Source: Bacteroidales bacterium
Lineage (GTDB): Bacteria > Bacteroidota > Bacteroidia > Bacteroidales > UBA932
DNA length: 13,473 bases
Assembly (NCBI GenBank): GCA_004552615.1
Contig: SFNZ01000048.1
Location: 1-13,473 of the forward strand
Reading direction: 5' to 3'
The stretch's first letter is position 1. Each line of letters begins with the position of its first letter. The position numbers and the translations under genes were made by a program. Positions 1-7,525 of this stretch are shown here, piece after piece. A model generated the notes under the pieces. It was given only the letters and a program-made list of their open reading frames with translations. It did no database searches and was not told the origin of the DNA.

Positions 1-874
1 CCTTGAGTGCGGTATTCTGTGTCACGGTTACGTTGCAGGATCCTTTGATGTCGTGGTTGGCTTTCATCCTGACTTCAACCTTTGTGGTTCCGCTCTTCAC
101 TCCGGTTATCAATCCCTCAGAATTGACCGTCACAACAGAAGGGTTGCTGCTGGCCCATTCCACTTCTGTGTCGGTTGCATCATCAGGCATGATGACTGCC
201 TTCAGCTGGAGGCTTCCTCCTTCGATAACTTCAGCATTTTCCGGCTCGATGGTAACACTCTGTACTAGAATTACCTTCTTGATTACGGATATTGCGCATT
301 CTGCACTCTTCTCCCCGGCCATTGCCTTGATTGTGGCCTTGCCAGGTTTGAGAGCGGACACTTTGCCGCTTTCGTCAACGGCAGCGATGTTATCATCAGA
401 TGATGTCCAGGTCACGGTCTTGGTAGTGGCATTCTCGGGAAGGACTGTTGCCTTCAGGATCAATTCATCTCCTTCAGTCATTTCTGCTTCTGTAATGTCA
501 AGGCTGACACTTTCCACCGGCACGGTAAGCGGGATGACCTTGATTTTGCAGGTCGCAGTCTTCCCGCCGTCCTTTGTTGTGGCGGTTATGGTAGCCTCGC
601 CGGCTTTTATCGCAGTCACCTTGCCATTGTCATTGACCTCGGCTATTCCCGGGGCATTGCTTGTCCAGGTTATGGATTTGTTCGTGGCATCCGAAGGAGT
701 GACGGTGGCCGTCAGGGTCGCCGTCTCACCCTCGACCATCTCGATGCCGGTCTTGTCAAGGCTTATACCTGTAACTTTGACTTCCTTTGGCTTCTCAGGC
801 TCATCAGGGTCACTTCCCTGGCAACCTGTGAAGGCCACGGCCAGGGCCATAAGTGCAAATAATGTTTTCTTCAT
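1..874 (-). CDS. Surface lipoprotein with three Ig-like (Big_2) domains, C-terminus cut by window edge
   Basis: The minus-strand frame is open from an ATG at 874 to the window edge (291 codons, no stop). The N-terminus is a lipoprotein signal peptide: Lys2-Lys3, a hydrophobic stretch, then the lipobox AFTGC with Cys18. A linker rich in Asp, Glu, Pro and Lys (residues 20-32) follows; acidic residues this close to the lipidated Cys fit the export signal that sends Bacteroidota lipoproteins to the cell surface. Three tandem group-2 bacterial Ig-like repeats then run at about 33-114, 119-198 and 202-286. Each has the family pattern of an EG-x-L start, a central W-(T/A)-S-(S/N) and a G-(K/L)-(V/I)-(T/S) turn. 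Such repeats usually act as stalks or adhesive/glycan-binding modules that present a C-terminal domain; that domain is outside the window, so the function is unknown. A -7 box lies about 67 bp upstream, and direct repeats lie beyond it. The plus-strand open frame over the same bases is a shadow. Confidence 0.88.
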   Translation of the reverse strand, partial: MKKTLFALMALAVAFTGCQGSDPDEPEKPKEVKVTGISLDKTGIEMVEGETATLTATVTPSDATNKSITWTSNAPGIAEVNDNGKVTAIKAGEATITATTKDGGKTATCKIKVIPLTVPVESVSLDITEAEMTEGDELILKATVLPENATTKTVTWTSSDDNIAAVDESGKVSALKPGKATIKAMAGEKSAECAISVIKKVILVQSVTIEPENAEVIEGGSLQLKAVIMPDDATDTEVEWASSNPSVVTVNSEGLITGVKSGTTKVEVRMKANHDIKGSCNVTVTQNTALK

Positions 875-940
875 ATTTTCCCGATTTGTGATATTCTTCC
901 ATTACCAGGGGTTGCTTCTGCGGCTTTCCCCGGGGATGTA

Positions 941-948
941 CAAATATA
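941..948 (-). promoter_or_regulatory. Bacteroidota -7 box for the Ig-domain lipoprotein gene
   Basis: The minus strand reads TATATTTG, a full match to the Bacteroidota housekeeping -7 consensus TAnnTTTG. Transcription would start near 934, giving a leader of about 60 nt before the ATG at 874. No TTG or TTTG lies 19-21 bp upstream (minus-strand sequence at about 969-974 is CAAGGC). This promoter therefore looks dependent on an activator, which fits the tandem repeats placed immediately upstream. Confidence 0.5.
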
Positions 949-971
949 GCCTCAGGACAGATTTACCCGCC

Positions 972-1007
972 TTGAAAAATGGAACATTTTCTTTGAAAAA
1001 AGGAACA
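972..1007 (-). promoter_or_regulatory. Tandem 15-bp direct repeats with 21-bp period, candidate AraC-type operator
   Basis: Plus-strand copies at 972-986 (TTGAAAAATGGAACA) and 993-1007 (TTGAAAAAAGGAACA) match at 14 of 15 bases and are offset by exactly 21 bp, two helical turns. On the transcribed minus strand the half-site reads TGTTCC(A/T)TTTTTCAA. With a start near 934 the proximal copy covers roughly -38 to -52 and the distal copy -59 to -73. AraC-family activators, as at the araBAD I1-I2 sites, use tandem half-sites about 21 bp apart that abut the core promoter. An AraC-type regulator gene ends 29 bp from the distal copy. The repeat is seen directly; its role as that regulator's site is inference. 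Confidence 0.6.
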
Positions 1008-1035
1008 AAAGCCCATCAGCGAGGACTGGGGAGAG

Positions 1036-2676
1036 CTAACCGCGGTCGTTCCGGAATTGGCCGGGAGACTTTCCAACGGCCTTTTTGAAGAGGGTGCTGA
1101 AATAGGCCGGGTCCTGGATTCCGCATTTCTCAGCCACCTCACAGACCGGAAGTCCTGTATTGAGGAGCAGGTCCTTTGCCTCGGAAATACGGTAGCTCAG
1201 GACCAGGTCGGAGGTCGTTCCTCCGGTTATGGACTTCACCTTCCTGTTCAGATGGGTGCGTGAAATGCACATCCGGGAAGCTATTTCTTCAATGTCAATC
1301 TTGCCGGACTTCATGGCCTGGCCGATGCATGCCTTGAGTTTTTCCATGAACTCACTGTCCGCTATGTTTTCCGGCATCTCCGGGTTTTCCGTATTATCTT
1401 CTATTCCTGCACTTCCCGATGTAGATGAATTCCCGGCTGCCAGCAGGGCCTTCCGCCTTCTGTGAATGAAAACAAGATATGCCAGCGTGAGGAACAAGAG
1501 TATTGAACAGAGCAATGCCGCTATGATTCCGCGCCTGTAAATGTCCCGTTCAGACCTCAGCTTGTCGTTCTGGTAACGGGCGTGCATCTCGTTCAGGCCC
1601 ATATTCATCTGGCTGTCATAGAGGGAGTCCCGCAGCTTGCCGTAAATCTGCATCTGCCTTGCCGATTCAGCCGGGTCTGATTTGAGCAGGGACTTGCCCA
1701 GGCCAAGCCTGGAGCGGCTTTCATTGTAGCTGTCGTGTCTCCTTGAAAAGATTTCGAGAGCTTCCCGGAAATATGGCTCCGCTGCTTCCGGCTCTCCATT
1801 TTCAAGCAGAATCTCTCCGTAAATATTGGCACTGATGGCCCAGGACTGGAGGTTTCCCGCTTCCTTCAGGACTGGCATGGCCTTGTCCAGGCATTGCCAG
1901 GCCTGTTCTGTTTCTTTCAGCGAATAATGCGCTACAGCCATCTGTGAGAGCCTTATCGCTGCCTTGTCTGTCCTGCCTGCCAGGGTGTCGAGTGCGTATG
2001 CCCTGCGGGAATATTCGAGGCTTTTCCGGTCTTCGCCCATCCCGTGGTAGATTTCCGCAGCCATGCCGCAGCGGACTGCCAGTTTCAATGAATCTTTTTC
2101 CTGTTCGCAGAGCCTGATTGCATCGAGGATGTATTGTTCGCCCTGGGCAGGCTGACGTGATGCCAGGCATATTCCTGCCAGGGTATTGAGCGAATATGAG
2201 ATGCGGCTGATGTCATTCTGCTCCCGGCCTATTTCCAATGTCCTTTTGGCATATTCAAGAGCTTTCGGGTAGTCTGATTTCCTGAAATACAGTATGGAAA
2301 GAATGTTCGAGCAGTCGGCTTCCAGCAGGATGTCCCTGGTGGACTTGCTGAGTTTCAACGCTTTGAGAGAGTATTCCATTGACCTGGCATTGTCCTGCCT
2401 GTCGAAATACCATTCTCCGGCCCAATACCAGGTCATTGCCTTCAGCCTGTCATTATCGTCGCTGCCGCCAGAAGGAAAGACAATCTCCCACCCCTCAATG
2501 AATTCTTCCTGTTCGAGAATGTCGAAGAAGTAGCGTGCCGTCTGACGCGCCTCGCTGCCTCTCTGCTTTTCGAAGGCCTGCATCAGAGAATCCACCTGCA
2601 GTCCGGCATCCTGTCGTGCCGGAAGAAGCGGCGCAAGCACCGCAGCAAGGAATGATATTGCCAGTGTCAGTCTCAT
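1036..2676 (-). CDS. Membrane-anchored one-component regulator: periplasmic TPRs, TM helix, AraC-type HTH
   Basis: From the chosen ATG at 2676 the protein has 546 residues. That Met begins a clear signal sequence (Arg2, then a hydrophobic run to Pro19-Ala20). The frame could also open at a GTG at 2703, but this only adds nine polar residues ahead of the signal sequence, so 2676 is preferred; an AAAGGA lies about 12 nt upstream. Residues about 80-345 are TPR-like helical pairs (recurrent A-x-x-Y/A-L-x-x-A patterns). A short charged, possibly coiled segment (355-381) leads to one membrane helix at about 383-404 followed by HRRRK, so the C-terminus is cytosolic. Residues 450-541 are an AraC/XylS DNA-binding domain with helix-turn-helix motifs near 462-482 and 511-532, ending in the typical AYFS-x-x-FK-x-x-x-G-x-SP-x-QFR pattern. 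No kinase or receiver domain is present, so an envelope signal would pass directly to DNA. The ligand is unknown. A weak -7 candidate (TATTCTTG on the minus strand, 2703-2710) lies upstream. It is divergent from uvrA. Confidence 0.85.
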   Translation of the reverse strand: MRLTLAISFLAAVLAPLLPARQDAGLQVDSLMQAFEKQRGSEARQTARYFFDILEQEEFIEGWEIVFPSGGSDDNDRLKAMTWYWAGEWYFDRQDNARSMEYSLKALKLSKSTRDILLEADCSNILSILYFRKSDYPKALEYAKRTLEIGREQNDISRISYSLNTLAGICLASRQPAQGEQYILDAIRLCEQEKDSLKLAVRCGMAAEIYHGMGEDRKSLEYSRRAYALDTLAGRTDKAAIRLSQMAVAHYSLKETEQAWQCLDKAMPVLKEAGNLQSWAISANIYGEILLENGEPEAAEPYFREALEIFSRRHDSYNESRSRLGLGKSLLKSDPAESARQMQIYGKLRDSLYDSQMNMGLNEMHARYQNDKLRSERDIYRRGIIAALLCSILLFLTLAYLVFIHRRRKALLAAGNSSTSGSAGIEDNTENPEMPENIADSEFMEKLKACIGQAMKSGKIDIEEIASRMCISRTHLNRKVKSITGGTTSDLVLSYRISEAKDLLLNTGLPVCEVAEKCGIQDPAYFSTLFKKAVGKSPGQFRNDRG

Positions 2677-2792
2677 ATTCTGCAAATCCTTTCTTAAACT
2701 CACAAGAATAGATTTGTTTTCGCAAAATAACGAATAGTTTTGAAAACATGCCGATAGTTCAGCAAATATCGCATATTTTATCTATAATTTCG

Positions 2793-2800
2793 TAGATTTG
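2793..2800 (+). promoter_or_regulatory. -7 box of uvrA promoter, probably leaderless
   Basis: TAGATTTG matches TAnnTTTG fully and ends only four bases before the uvrA ATG at 2805. With the usual few-base gap to the start of transcription, the mRNA would begin at or within a few bases of the start codon, leaving no room for a ribosome binding site. The -33 region (about 2770-2773) shows no clear TTG. The start codon itself is well supported by the family N-terminus. Confidence 0.5.
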
Positions 2801-2804
2801 TGGG

Positions 2805-5612
2805 ATGAACGACAAGAAGACTGACTACATAGAAATACGCGGAGCACGGGCGCACAATCTGAAGAATGTGGACATCGACATCCCGAGGGGGAAATTCGTC
2901 GTGGTGACAGGGCTCAGCGGAAGCGGAAAATCCTCGTTGGCTTTCGACACCATATATGCCGAGGGCCAGAGACGCTATATGGACACCCTGTCCACCTATG
3001 CCAAGCATTTCATGGGAGTCCTCGAAAAGCCGGAAGTGGACGAAATCAACGGCCTGAGCCCGATTATCGCCATCGAACAGAAGACCACCGGCAACAATCC
3101 CCGTTCCACAGTCGGCACCATTACGGAAATATTTGATTTCCTGAGGCTTCTCTACGCCAGGGCCTCCCGGGCCTATTCCCCGGTCACCGGCAGGGAAATG
3201 ACGCGATACAGCGACGCCCAGATTGTAGACCTCATATTGTCCGGATACGAAGGCAGGAAATGTTACCTCCTCGCGCCGCTCGTGAGGGGAAGAAAGGGAC
3301 ATTACCGCGAACTCTTCGAGCAGATGCGCAAGAGAGGATTCACCCAGGTCAGGATAGACGGCGAAATCATGGATCTCTCCTCCGTGACCGCCCTCGACAG
3401 ATACAAGGCGCATTTCATCGAGCTCGTCGTGGACAAGCTCAAGCCGTCGGCTGCTGACGGGAAACGGGTTCGCGAATCAGTCGGCATCGCCCTCGGACGC
3501 GGAAAAGGCTCGGTCGCAGTGCTCGACCTCGAGACCGGACAGGTGCAGCATTATTCCAAGCATCTCGTGGACCCGGACAGCGGAATTTCGCTCCAGGAAC
3601 CGGCCCCGCATTCCTTCTCGTTCAACTCCCCGGAGGGATATTGTCCCCACTGCAAGGGACTCGGAATGATAGTGGACGTGAACATGGACACCATCATACC
3701 GGACCGCACCCTCTCCATAGCGGAAGGTGCAATCGTGCCTCTCGGCAAGATCAGGGAGACCCGCAAATTCGACATAATACGCTCAATAGCAAGAAAATAC
3801 AATATTTCCCTCTACTCCCCGGTCGAGGAACTTCCTGACGAAGTCATATCGTTGCTGGTATTCGGTTCCGACGAACTGTTCAGGGTCGGGGAGGGGGCGC
3901 TCTCCGAAATGGTATCCTTCCCGGGAATCGTGGAGGACATTGACGAGAAAATCGTATGCCCTGTCTGCCATGGGACCCGGCTCAACGAACAGACCAACTG
4001 CTTCCGCATCGACGGGAAGACCATCTCGGAGGTGGCCGCAATGGAAATGTCCGCCCTCGCCGCGTGGATCGGGGAACTGCCCGGGAAACTTACCAAAAGG
4101 GAAAACATCATTGCCCGCGACATCCTTAAGGAGCTCGGGGACAGGACCAGGTTCATGCTGGACGTCGGACTGGACTACCTTTCCCTTGACCGTGCCACGG
4201 CATCGCTGTCCGGAGGTGAAAGCCAGCGTATCAGGCTTGCCACCCAGATAGGCTCCAAGCTCGTGAACGTGCTCTACATTCTCGACGAGCCGAGTATCGG
4301 ACTGCACCAGAGGGACAACAGGAAGCTGATCCGCTCCCTCAAGGAACTCAGGGACGAGGGGAATTCCGTGATGGTCGTGGAGCATGACGCGGAGACGATG
4401 TTCAATGCCGACTGGCTGGTGGACATAGGTCCCGGAGCCGGAGCCGAAGGAGGACACGTCTGCCTGAACGCCCCGGTGGCCGCCCTTCTCGGGGACGGGA
4501 AGATTCCGGAAGAATGTGCAGGACGGTGCGTTACCGGAGAATCGCTGACCCTCGACTATCTCAAGGGCGTGAAGACAATACCGGTGCCGGCTGTCAGGCG
4601 CAAGGGCAATGGAGAAGTACTCAGCATCCGCGGAGCCTGCGGCAACAATCTGAAAAACATTGACATAGACCTGCCTCTCGGGATGTTCATCGGGGTGAGC
4701 GGAGTGAGCGGAAGCGGCAAATCGTCTCTCATCAACGAGACCCTCATGCCGATCCTGAAGAACAAGTTCTACAATTCAAGGCAGAAACCCCTGCCATACG
4801 GTTCCATAGAAGGGATTTCCAACATCGACAAGCTCATCGAGATTGACCAGAGCCCGATAGGACGGTCTCCGAGGAGCAATCCTGCCACTTTCACCGGGGT
4901 CTTCAACGACATCCGCAACCTGTTCGCCGAGACCAACGACGCGAAGGTACGCGGATTCGGACCGGGAAGATTCTCATTCAATGTCCCGGGAGGACGGTGC
5001 GAGGCCTGCAAGGGAGCAGGTATCAAGGTGATAGAGATGAATTTCCTGCCTTCGGTCAATGTGGTCTGCGACGAATGCCGCGGCCGTCGATACCAGGAGG
5101 ACACACTCGCGGTGAAATACAAGGGAAAGAGCATCAATGACGTGCTGGAAATGCCGATAAGCACCGCATACGAATTTTTCAGCGGGATACCGAAGATTTC
5201 CCAGAAACTCAAGGCCCTCGTGGATGTCGGTCTGGGATACGTCCATCTCGGCCAGTCGGCAGTGACATTGTCCGGAGGAGAGAGCCAGAGGATGAAACTT
5301 GCGTCCGAATTGTACCGGAAAGATACCGGAAATACCCTTTATATACTGGACGAACCTACAACGGGCCTGCATTTTGAAGACATCAAGATTCTGCTGGGCG
5401 TGCTCCGGAAGCTTGTTGACAGCGGCAATACCGTGATTGTCATCGAGCACAATCTGGACGTGCTCAAATGCGCCGACTATATCTTCGACCTCGGTCCGGA
5501 AGGCGGACGGAGAGGAGGATACATAGTGGCACAGGGGACTCCTGAAGATCTGGCCGTGAACCCCGGGTCGGTGACGGGTCCGTATCTTGCAGAGGTTCTG
5601 GGAATAAGGTAA
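2805..5612 (+). CDS. uvrA: UvrA-family excinuclease ABC subunit A (DNA damage recognition ATPase)
   Basis: At 935 residues this is close to the usual UvrA length of about 940. UvrA dimers find bulky DNA lesions, load UvrB and start nucleotide excision repair. Both ABC ATPase halves are complete. Half one has Walker A GLSGSGKS (36-43), signature LSGGES (468-473), Walker B YILDEP (491-496) and the switch His527. Half two has Walker A GVSGSGKS (633-640), LSGGES (822-827), YILDEP (846-851) and His882. The UvrB-binding insertion (about 125-245) is present, which argues against a short UvrA2. The C-terminal zinc finger is intact (Cys732, 735, 755, 758, 19-residue spacing), and a CPVC pair lies at 385-388. 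Zinc module 1 keeps only its second pair (Cys280, Cys283); the place expected for the first CxxC (about 250-258) reads HYSKHLVDP without cysteine. No uvrB is nearby, so a paralogue of the main UvrA is possible. A nucleoside-kinase gene follows after 21 bp. Confidence 0.92.
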   Translation: MNDKKTDYIEIRGARAHNLKNVDIDIPRGKFVVVTGLSGSGKSSLAFDTIYAEGQRRYMDTLSTYAKHFMGVLEKPEVDEINGLSPIIAIEQKTTGNNPRSTVGTITEIFDFLRLLYARASRAYSPVTGREMTRYSDAQIVDLILSGYEGRKCYLLAPLVRGRKGHYRELFEQMRKRGFTQVRIDGEIMDLSSVTALDRYKAHFIELVVDKLKPSAADGKRVRESVGIALGRGKGSVAVLDLETGQVQHYSKHLVDPDSGISLQEPAPHSFSFNSPEGYCPHCKGLGMIVDVNMDTIIPDRTLSIAEGAIVPLGKIRETRKFDIIRSIARKYNISLYSPVEELPDEVISLLVFGSDELFRVGEGALSEMVSFPGIVEDIDEKIVCPVCHGTRLNEQTNCFRIDGKTISEVAAMEMSALAAWIGELPGKLTKRENIIARDILKELGDRTRFMLDVGLDYLSLDRATASLSGGESQRIRLATQIGSKLVNVLYILDEPSIGLHQRDNRKLIRSLKELRDEGNSVMVVEHDAETMFNADWLVDIGPGAGAEGGHVCLNAPVAALLGDGKIPEECAGRCVTGESLTLDYLKGVKTIPVPAVRRKGNGEVLSIRGACGNNLKNIDIDLPLGMFIGVSGVSGSGKSSLINETLMPILKNKFYNSRQKPLPYGSIEGISNIDKLIEIDQSPIGRSPRSNPATFTGVFNDIRNLFAETNDAKVRGFGPGRFSFNVPGGRCEACKGAGIKVIEMNFLPSVNVVCDECRGRRYQEDTLAVKYKGKSINDVLEMPISTAYEFFSGIPKISQKLKALVDVGLGYVHLGQSAVTLSGGESQRMKLASELYRKDTGNTLYILDEPTTGLHFEDIKILLGVLRKLVDSGNTVIVIEHNLDVLKCADYIFDLGPEGGRRGGYIVAQGTPEDLAVNPGSVTGPYLAEVLGIR

Positions 5613-5633
5613 AACTCTCTAACACATTGGAAT

Positions 5634-7358
5634 ATGGGAGAAAAAGAGGCTTTCAAGATCAATCTTGTAAATGACGGCAAGTCATACGAAGTGCCGCTTC
5701 TGAAAAGGCTCGGGGATCTGTCGGGCGAGATTTGTCCGGCGGTCAGGGACAGGAAGAACGGGAGGGAGTTCCCGGTGCTGGCAGCATTGGTGGACAACAA
5801 ACTCAAGGAACTGGATTACAAGCTGGTGATGTCGCATCAGGTGGAATTCATCGGCTACAACCATCCTGACGGAAGACGTACCTACCTGCGTTCGCTCTGC
5901 TTCGTGCTGCAGAACGCGGTGAGGGCGGTATTTCCCGACAAGGTATTGATAATCAATCATTCGCTTCCGAGCGGACTGTATTGCACAATCTGCAGCGCTC
6001 AATGCCAGGAGGACGGCAGGCAGGCGGTCATGGAGATTGATGACGCTTCTATTGATTCATTGAAGGAGAAGATGCGCTCTATCATTGCCGCGGACATGCC
6101 TTTCACGAAAGTCAAGACGGATGCAGACGATGCGGAACAGATTTTCATCCGGAACAACCAGCCGGACAAGGCCGCCCTGCTGAAATCCATAGGCAGGTAT
6201 ATGTGCAGCGTATATTATCTTGACGGACAAGCAGATACATTCCACGGACCGCTTCTGCCGTCCACAGGTTACCTGAACGTGTTCGACCTGATGCCTTACG
6301 GTGAGGGATTCTGCCTCCAGTTCCCTTCCGACAAGGATTATGACAAGGTGATCCCGGTGCGCCGCCAGTCGAAGATTTCCGCGACATTGAAAGAGTATTC
6401 GGACTGGTGCTCAATCATCGGGGTGAAAGGAATCGGAACCCTGAACAATGCCATCCAGGAAGGCTACGCAGTGCGCCTTATCAATCTCTCGGAGGCCCTG
6501 CACGAAAGGAAATACGCCGAAATCGCCAGCCGGATTTACGAACAGCGGGACAAGGTGCGGATCGTGTTCATCGCCGGTCCGTCTTCGAGCGGAAAGACCT
6601 CATCTTCGCTCAGGATCGCGCTCCAGTGCCAGGTGCTCGGACTGAAGCCGAAGGTAATCGAACTCGACAATTATTTCGTGGACAGGGAGCGTACGCCGAA
6701 GGACAGCGACGGCAATTACGATTTCGAGGCTCTCGAGGCAATGGACCTGAAACTGCTGAACGAGCAGCTGAACGACCTCGTGGCAGGCAAGGAAGTGGAA
6801 CTGCCGAGATTCGATTTCAAGGAGGGCAAGAGCTATCCTTCCGGAAAACGCATATCATTGAAGGAGAAGGAGATACTGATAATGGAAGGGATTCATGCGC
6901 TCGACCCGGCAATGGTTCCGGACGTGGATTCGTCGAGGATTTTCAGGGTATATGCATCGGCCCTCACTTCCCTGAACGTGGATGAGAACAACAATATCTC
7001 GACATCGGACAACCGTCTGCTGCGCCGCATGGTGCGCGACAACAGGGTGCGCGGAATCACGCCGGAGGACACAATCCTGAGATGGCACAGCGTCCGCAGG
7101 GGCGAGAACCAGAACATATTCCCGTTCCAGGAAAATGCCGATGCAGCCTTCAACTCGGCTCTCATCTACGAACTGCCGTTGCTGAAATATTATGCGGAGC
7201 CTCTCCTGAGGCGAATATCCCCGTCTTCTCCGGCATATACCGAGGCGGTGCGCCTGCTGAAGTTCCTCGACTATATCGTGGCGCTCTCCCCTGCCGAGAT
7301 TGCGGCAATACCACCTACTTCGATAATGCGGGAGTTCATCGGTGGACAGACATTGTGA
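5634..7358 (+). CDS. Nucleoside kinase (uridine-kinase/PRK P-loop fold) with N-terminal TGS and ThrRS-like domains
   Basis: This 574-residue protein has the architecture of the widespread bacterial nucleoside kinases annotated as uridine kinase fusions. Residues about 8-70 are a TGS-like beta-grasp domain. Residues about 80-230 resemble the second additional domain of threonyl-tRNA synthetase; the metal-site HxxxH is replaced (RTYLRSLCF at 82-90), so editing activity is not expected. The kinase domain starts near 305: Walker A GPSSSGKT (315-322), substrate-side ELDNYFVDRERTP (343-355), Walker-B-like LIMEGIHAL (415-423), then an Arg-rich lid (DNRLLRRMVRDNRVRG, 459-474). The expected reaction is NTP-dependent phosphorylation of a nucleoside to its monophosphate (pyrimidine salvage), but family substrates are poorly defined and the N-terminal domains suggest a regulatory or RNA-linked input. 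The C-terminus (IPPTSIMREFIGG) is family-typical, so the gene is complete. It starts 21 bp after uvrA with no promoter between, so the two are probably cotranscribed; a strong terminator follows 4 bp after the stop. Confidence 0.88.
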   Translation: MGEKEAFKINLVNDGKSYEVPLLKRLGDLSGEICPAVRDRKNGREFPVLAALVDNKLKELDYKLVMSHQVEFIGYNHPDGRRTYLRSLCFVLQNAVRAVFPDKVLIINHSLPSGLYCTICSAQCQEDGRQAVMEIDDASIDSLKEKMRSIIAADMPFTKVKTDADDAEQIFIRNNQPDKAALLKSIGRYMCSVYYLDGQADTFHGPLLPSTGYLNVFDLMPYGEGFCLQFPSDKDYDKVIPVRRQSKISATLKEYSDWCSIIGVKGIGTLNNAIQEGYAVRLINLSEALHERKYAEIASRIYEQRDKVRIVFIAGPSSSGKTSSSLRIALQCQVLGLKPKVIELDNYFVDRERTPKDSDGNYDFEALEAMDLKLLNEQLNDLVAGKEVELPRFDFKEGKSYPSGKRISLKEKEILIMEGIHALDPAMVPDVDSSRIFRVYASALTSLNVDENNNISTSDNRLLRRMVRDNRVRGITPEDTILRWHSVRRGENQNIFPFQENADAAFNSALIYELPLLKYYAEPLLRRISPSSPAYTEAVRLLKFLDYIVALSPAEIAAIPPTSIMREFIGGQTL

Positions 7359-7361
7359 TCG

Positions 7362-7390
7362 AAAAGAGGCTGAAACAAGCCTCTTTTTTT
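7362..7390 (+). terminator. Intrinsic terminator after the nucleoside kinase gene
   Basis: A perfect 10-bp stem (AAAAGAGGCT at 7362-7371 with AGCCTCTTTT at 7378-7387) closes a 6-nt loop (GAAACA) and runs into seven Ts at 7384-7390. It ends the uvrA-kinase transcript and isolates it from the PspC-PadR operon. Confidence 0.9.
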
Positions 7391-7409
7391 AAAATTTTAC
7401 TACCTTGCG

Positions 7410-7441
7410 TTGCAATATATTCAGAAAAATACATATCTTTG
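7410..7441 (+). promoter_or_regulatory. Bacteroidota promoter of the PspC-PadR-PspC operon
   Basis: A -33 TTG (7410-7412) is followed after 21 bp by TATCTTTG (7434-7441), a full match to TAnnTTTG. Transcription should start near 7447, giving a leader of about 78 nt before the ATG at 7526. That leader contains the palindrome at 7450-7475. Confidence 0.7.
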
Positions 7442-7449
7442 CATTCGAA

Positions 7450-7475
7450 ATGTACTTGCCCGCGCAAGATGACAT
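7450..7475 (+). promoter_or_regulatory. Palindrome just after the predicted transcription start, candidate PadR operator
   Basis: An ATGT (7450-7453) and an ACAT (7472-7475) flank a perfect inverted repeat, CTTGC (7455-7459) and GCAAG (7464-7468), around a 4-base centre. PadR-family repressors often bind ATGT...ACAT dyads, though usually with a shorter gap than the 18 bp here. A site overlapping the start of a padR-containing operon fits autorepression. It could instead fold as a small leader hairpin. Confidence 0.4.
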
Positions 7476-7525
7476 GCCCGACAAGGATGCATAGAAGCTA
7501 TAAGAACAGAACTAAGTTATTGAAA

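Noticed and set aside
1..874. Tandem Ig-like domains considered as a DNA repeat or phage tail-fibre gene
   Set aside because: The copies are similar only at protein level, the gene has a lipoprotein signal, and no phage genes are nearby.
1013..1031. Hairpin CCCA...TGGG downstream of the TPR-AraC regulator gene
   Set aside because: The stem is only four base pairs, so it is not a convincing terminator even though T-rich sequence follows on the minus strand.
3..1088. Long plus-strand open frame (361 codons) over the left end
   Set aside because: Its translation is low-complexity Ser/Val/Thr-rich and matches no family, while the opposite strand encodes a clean lipoprotein with three Ig-like domains and then runs into the regulator gene. 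It is an antisense shadow.
7082..7525. Upstream extension of the first PspC frame
   Set aside because: It overlaps the kinase gene in another frame, crosses a strong terminator and the operon promoter, and gives no sensible protein before MKKVQ at 7526.
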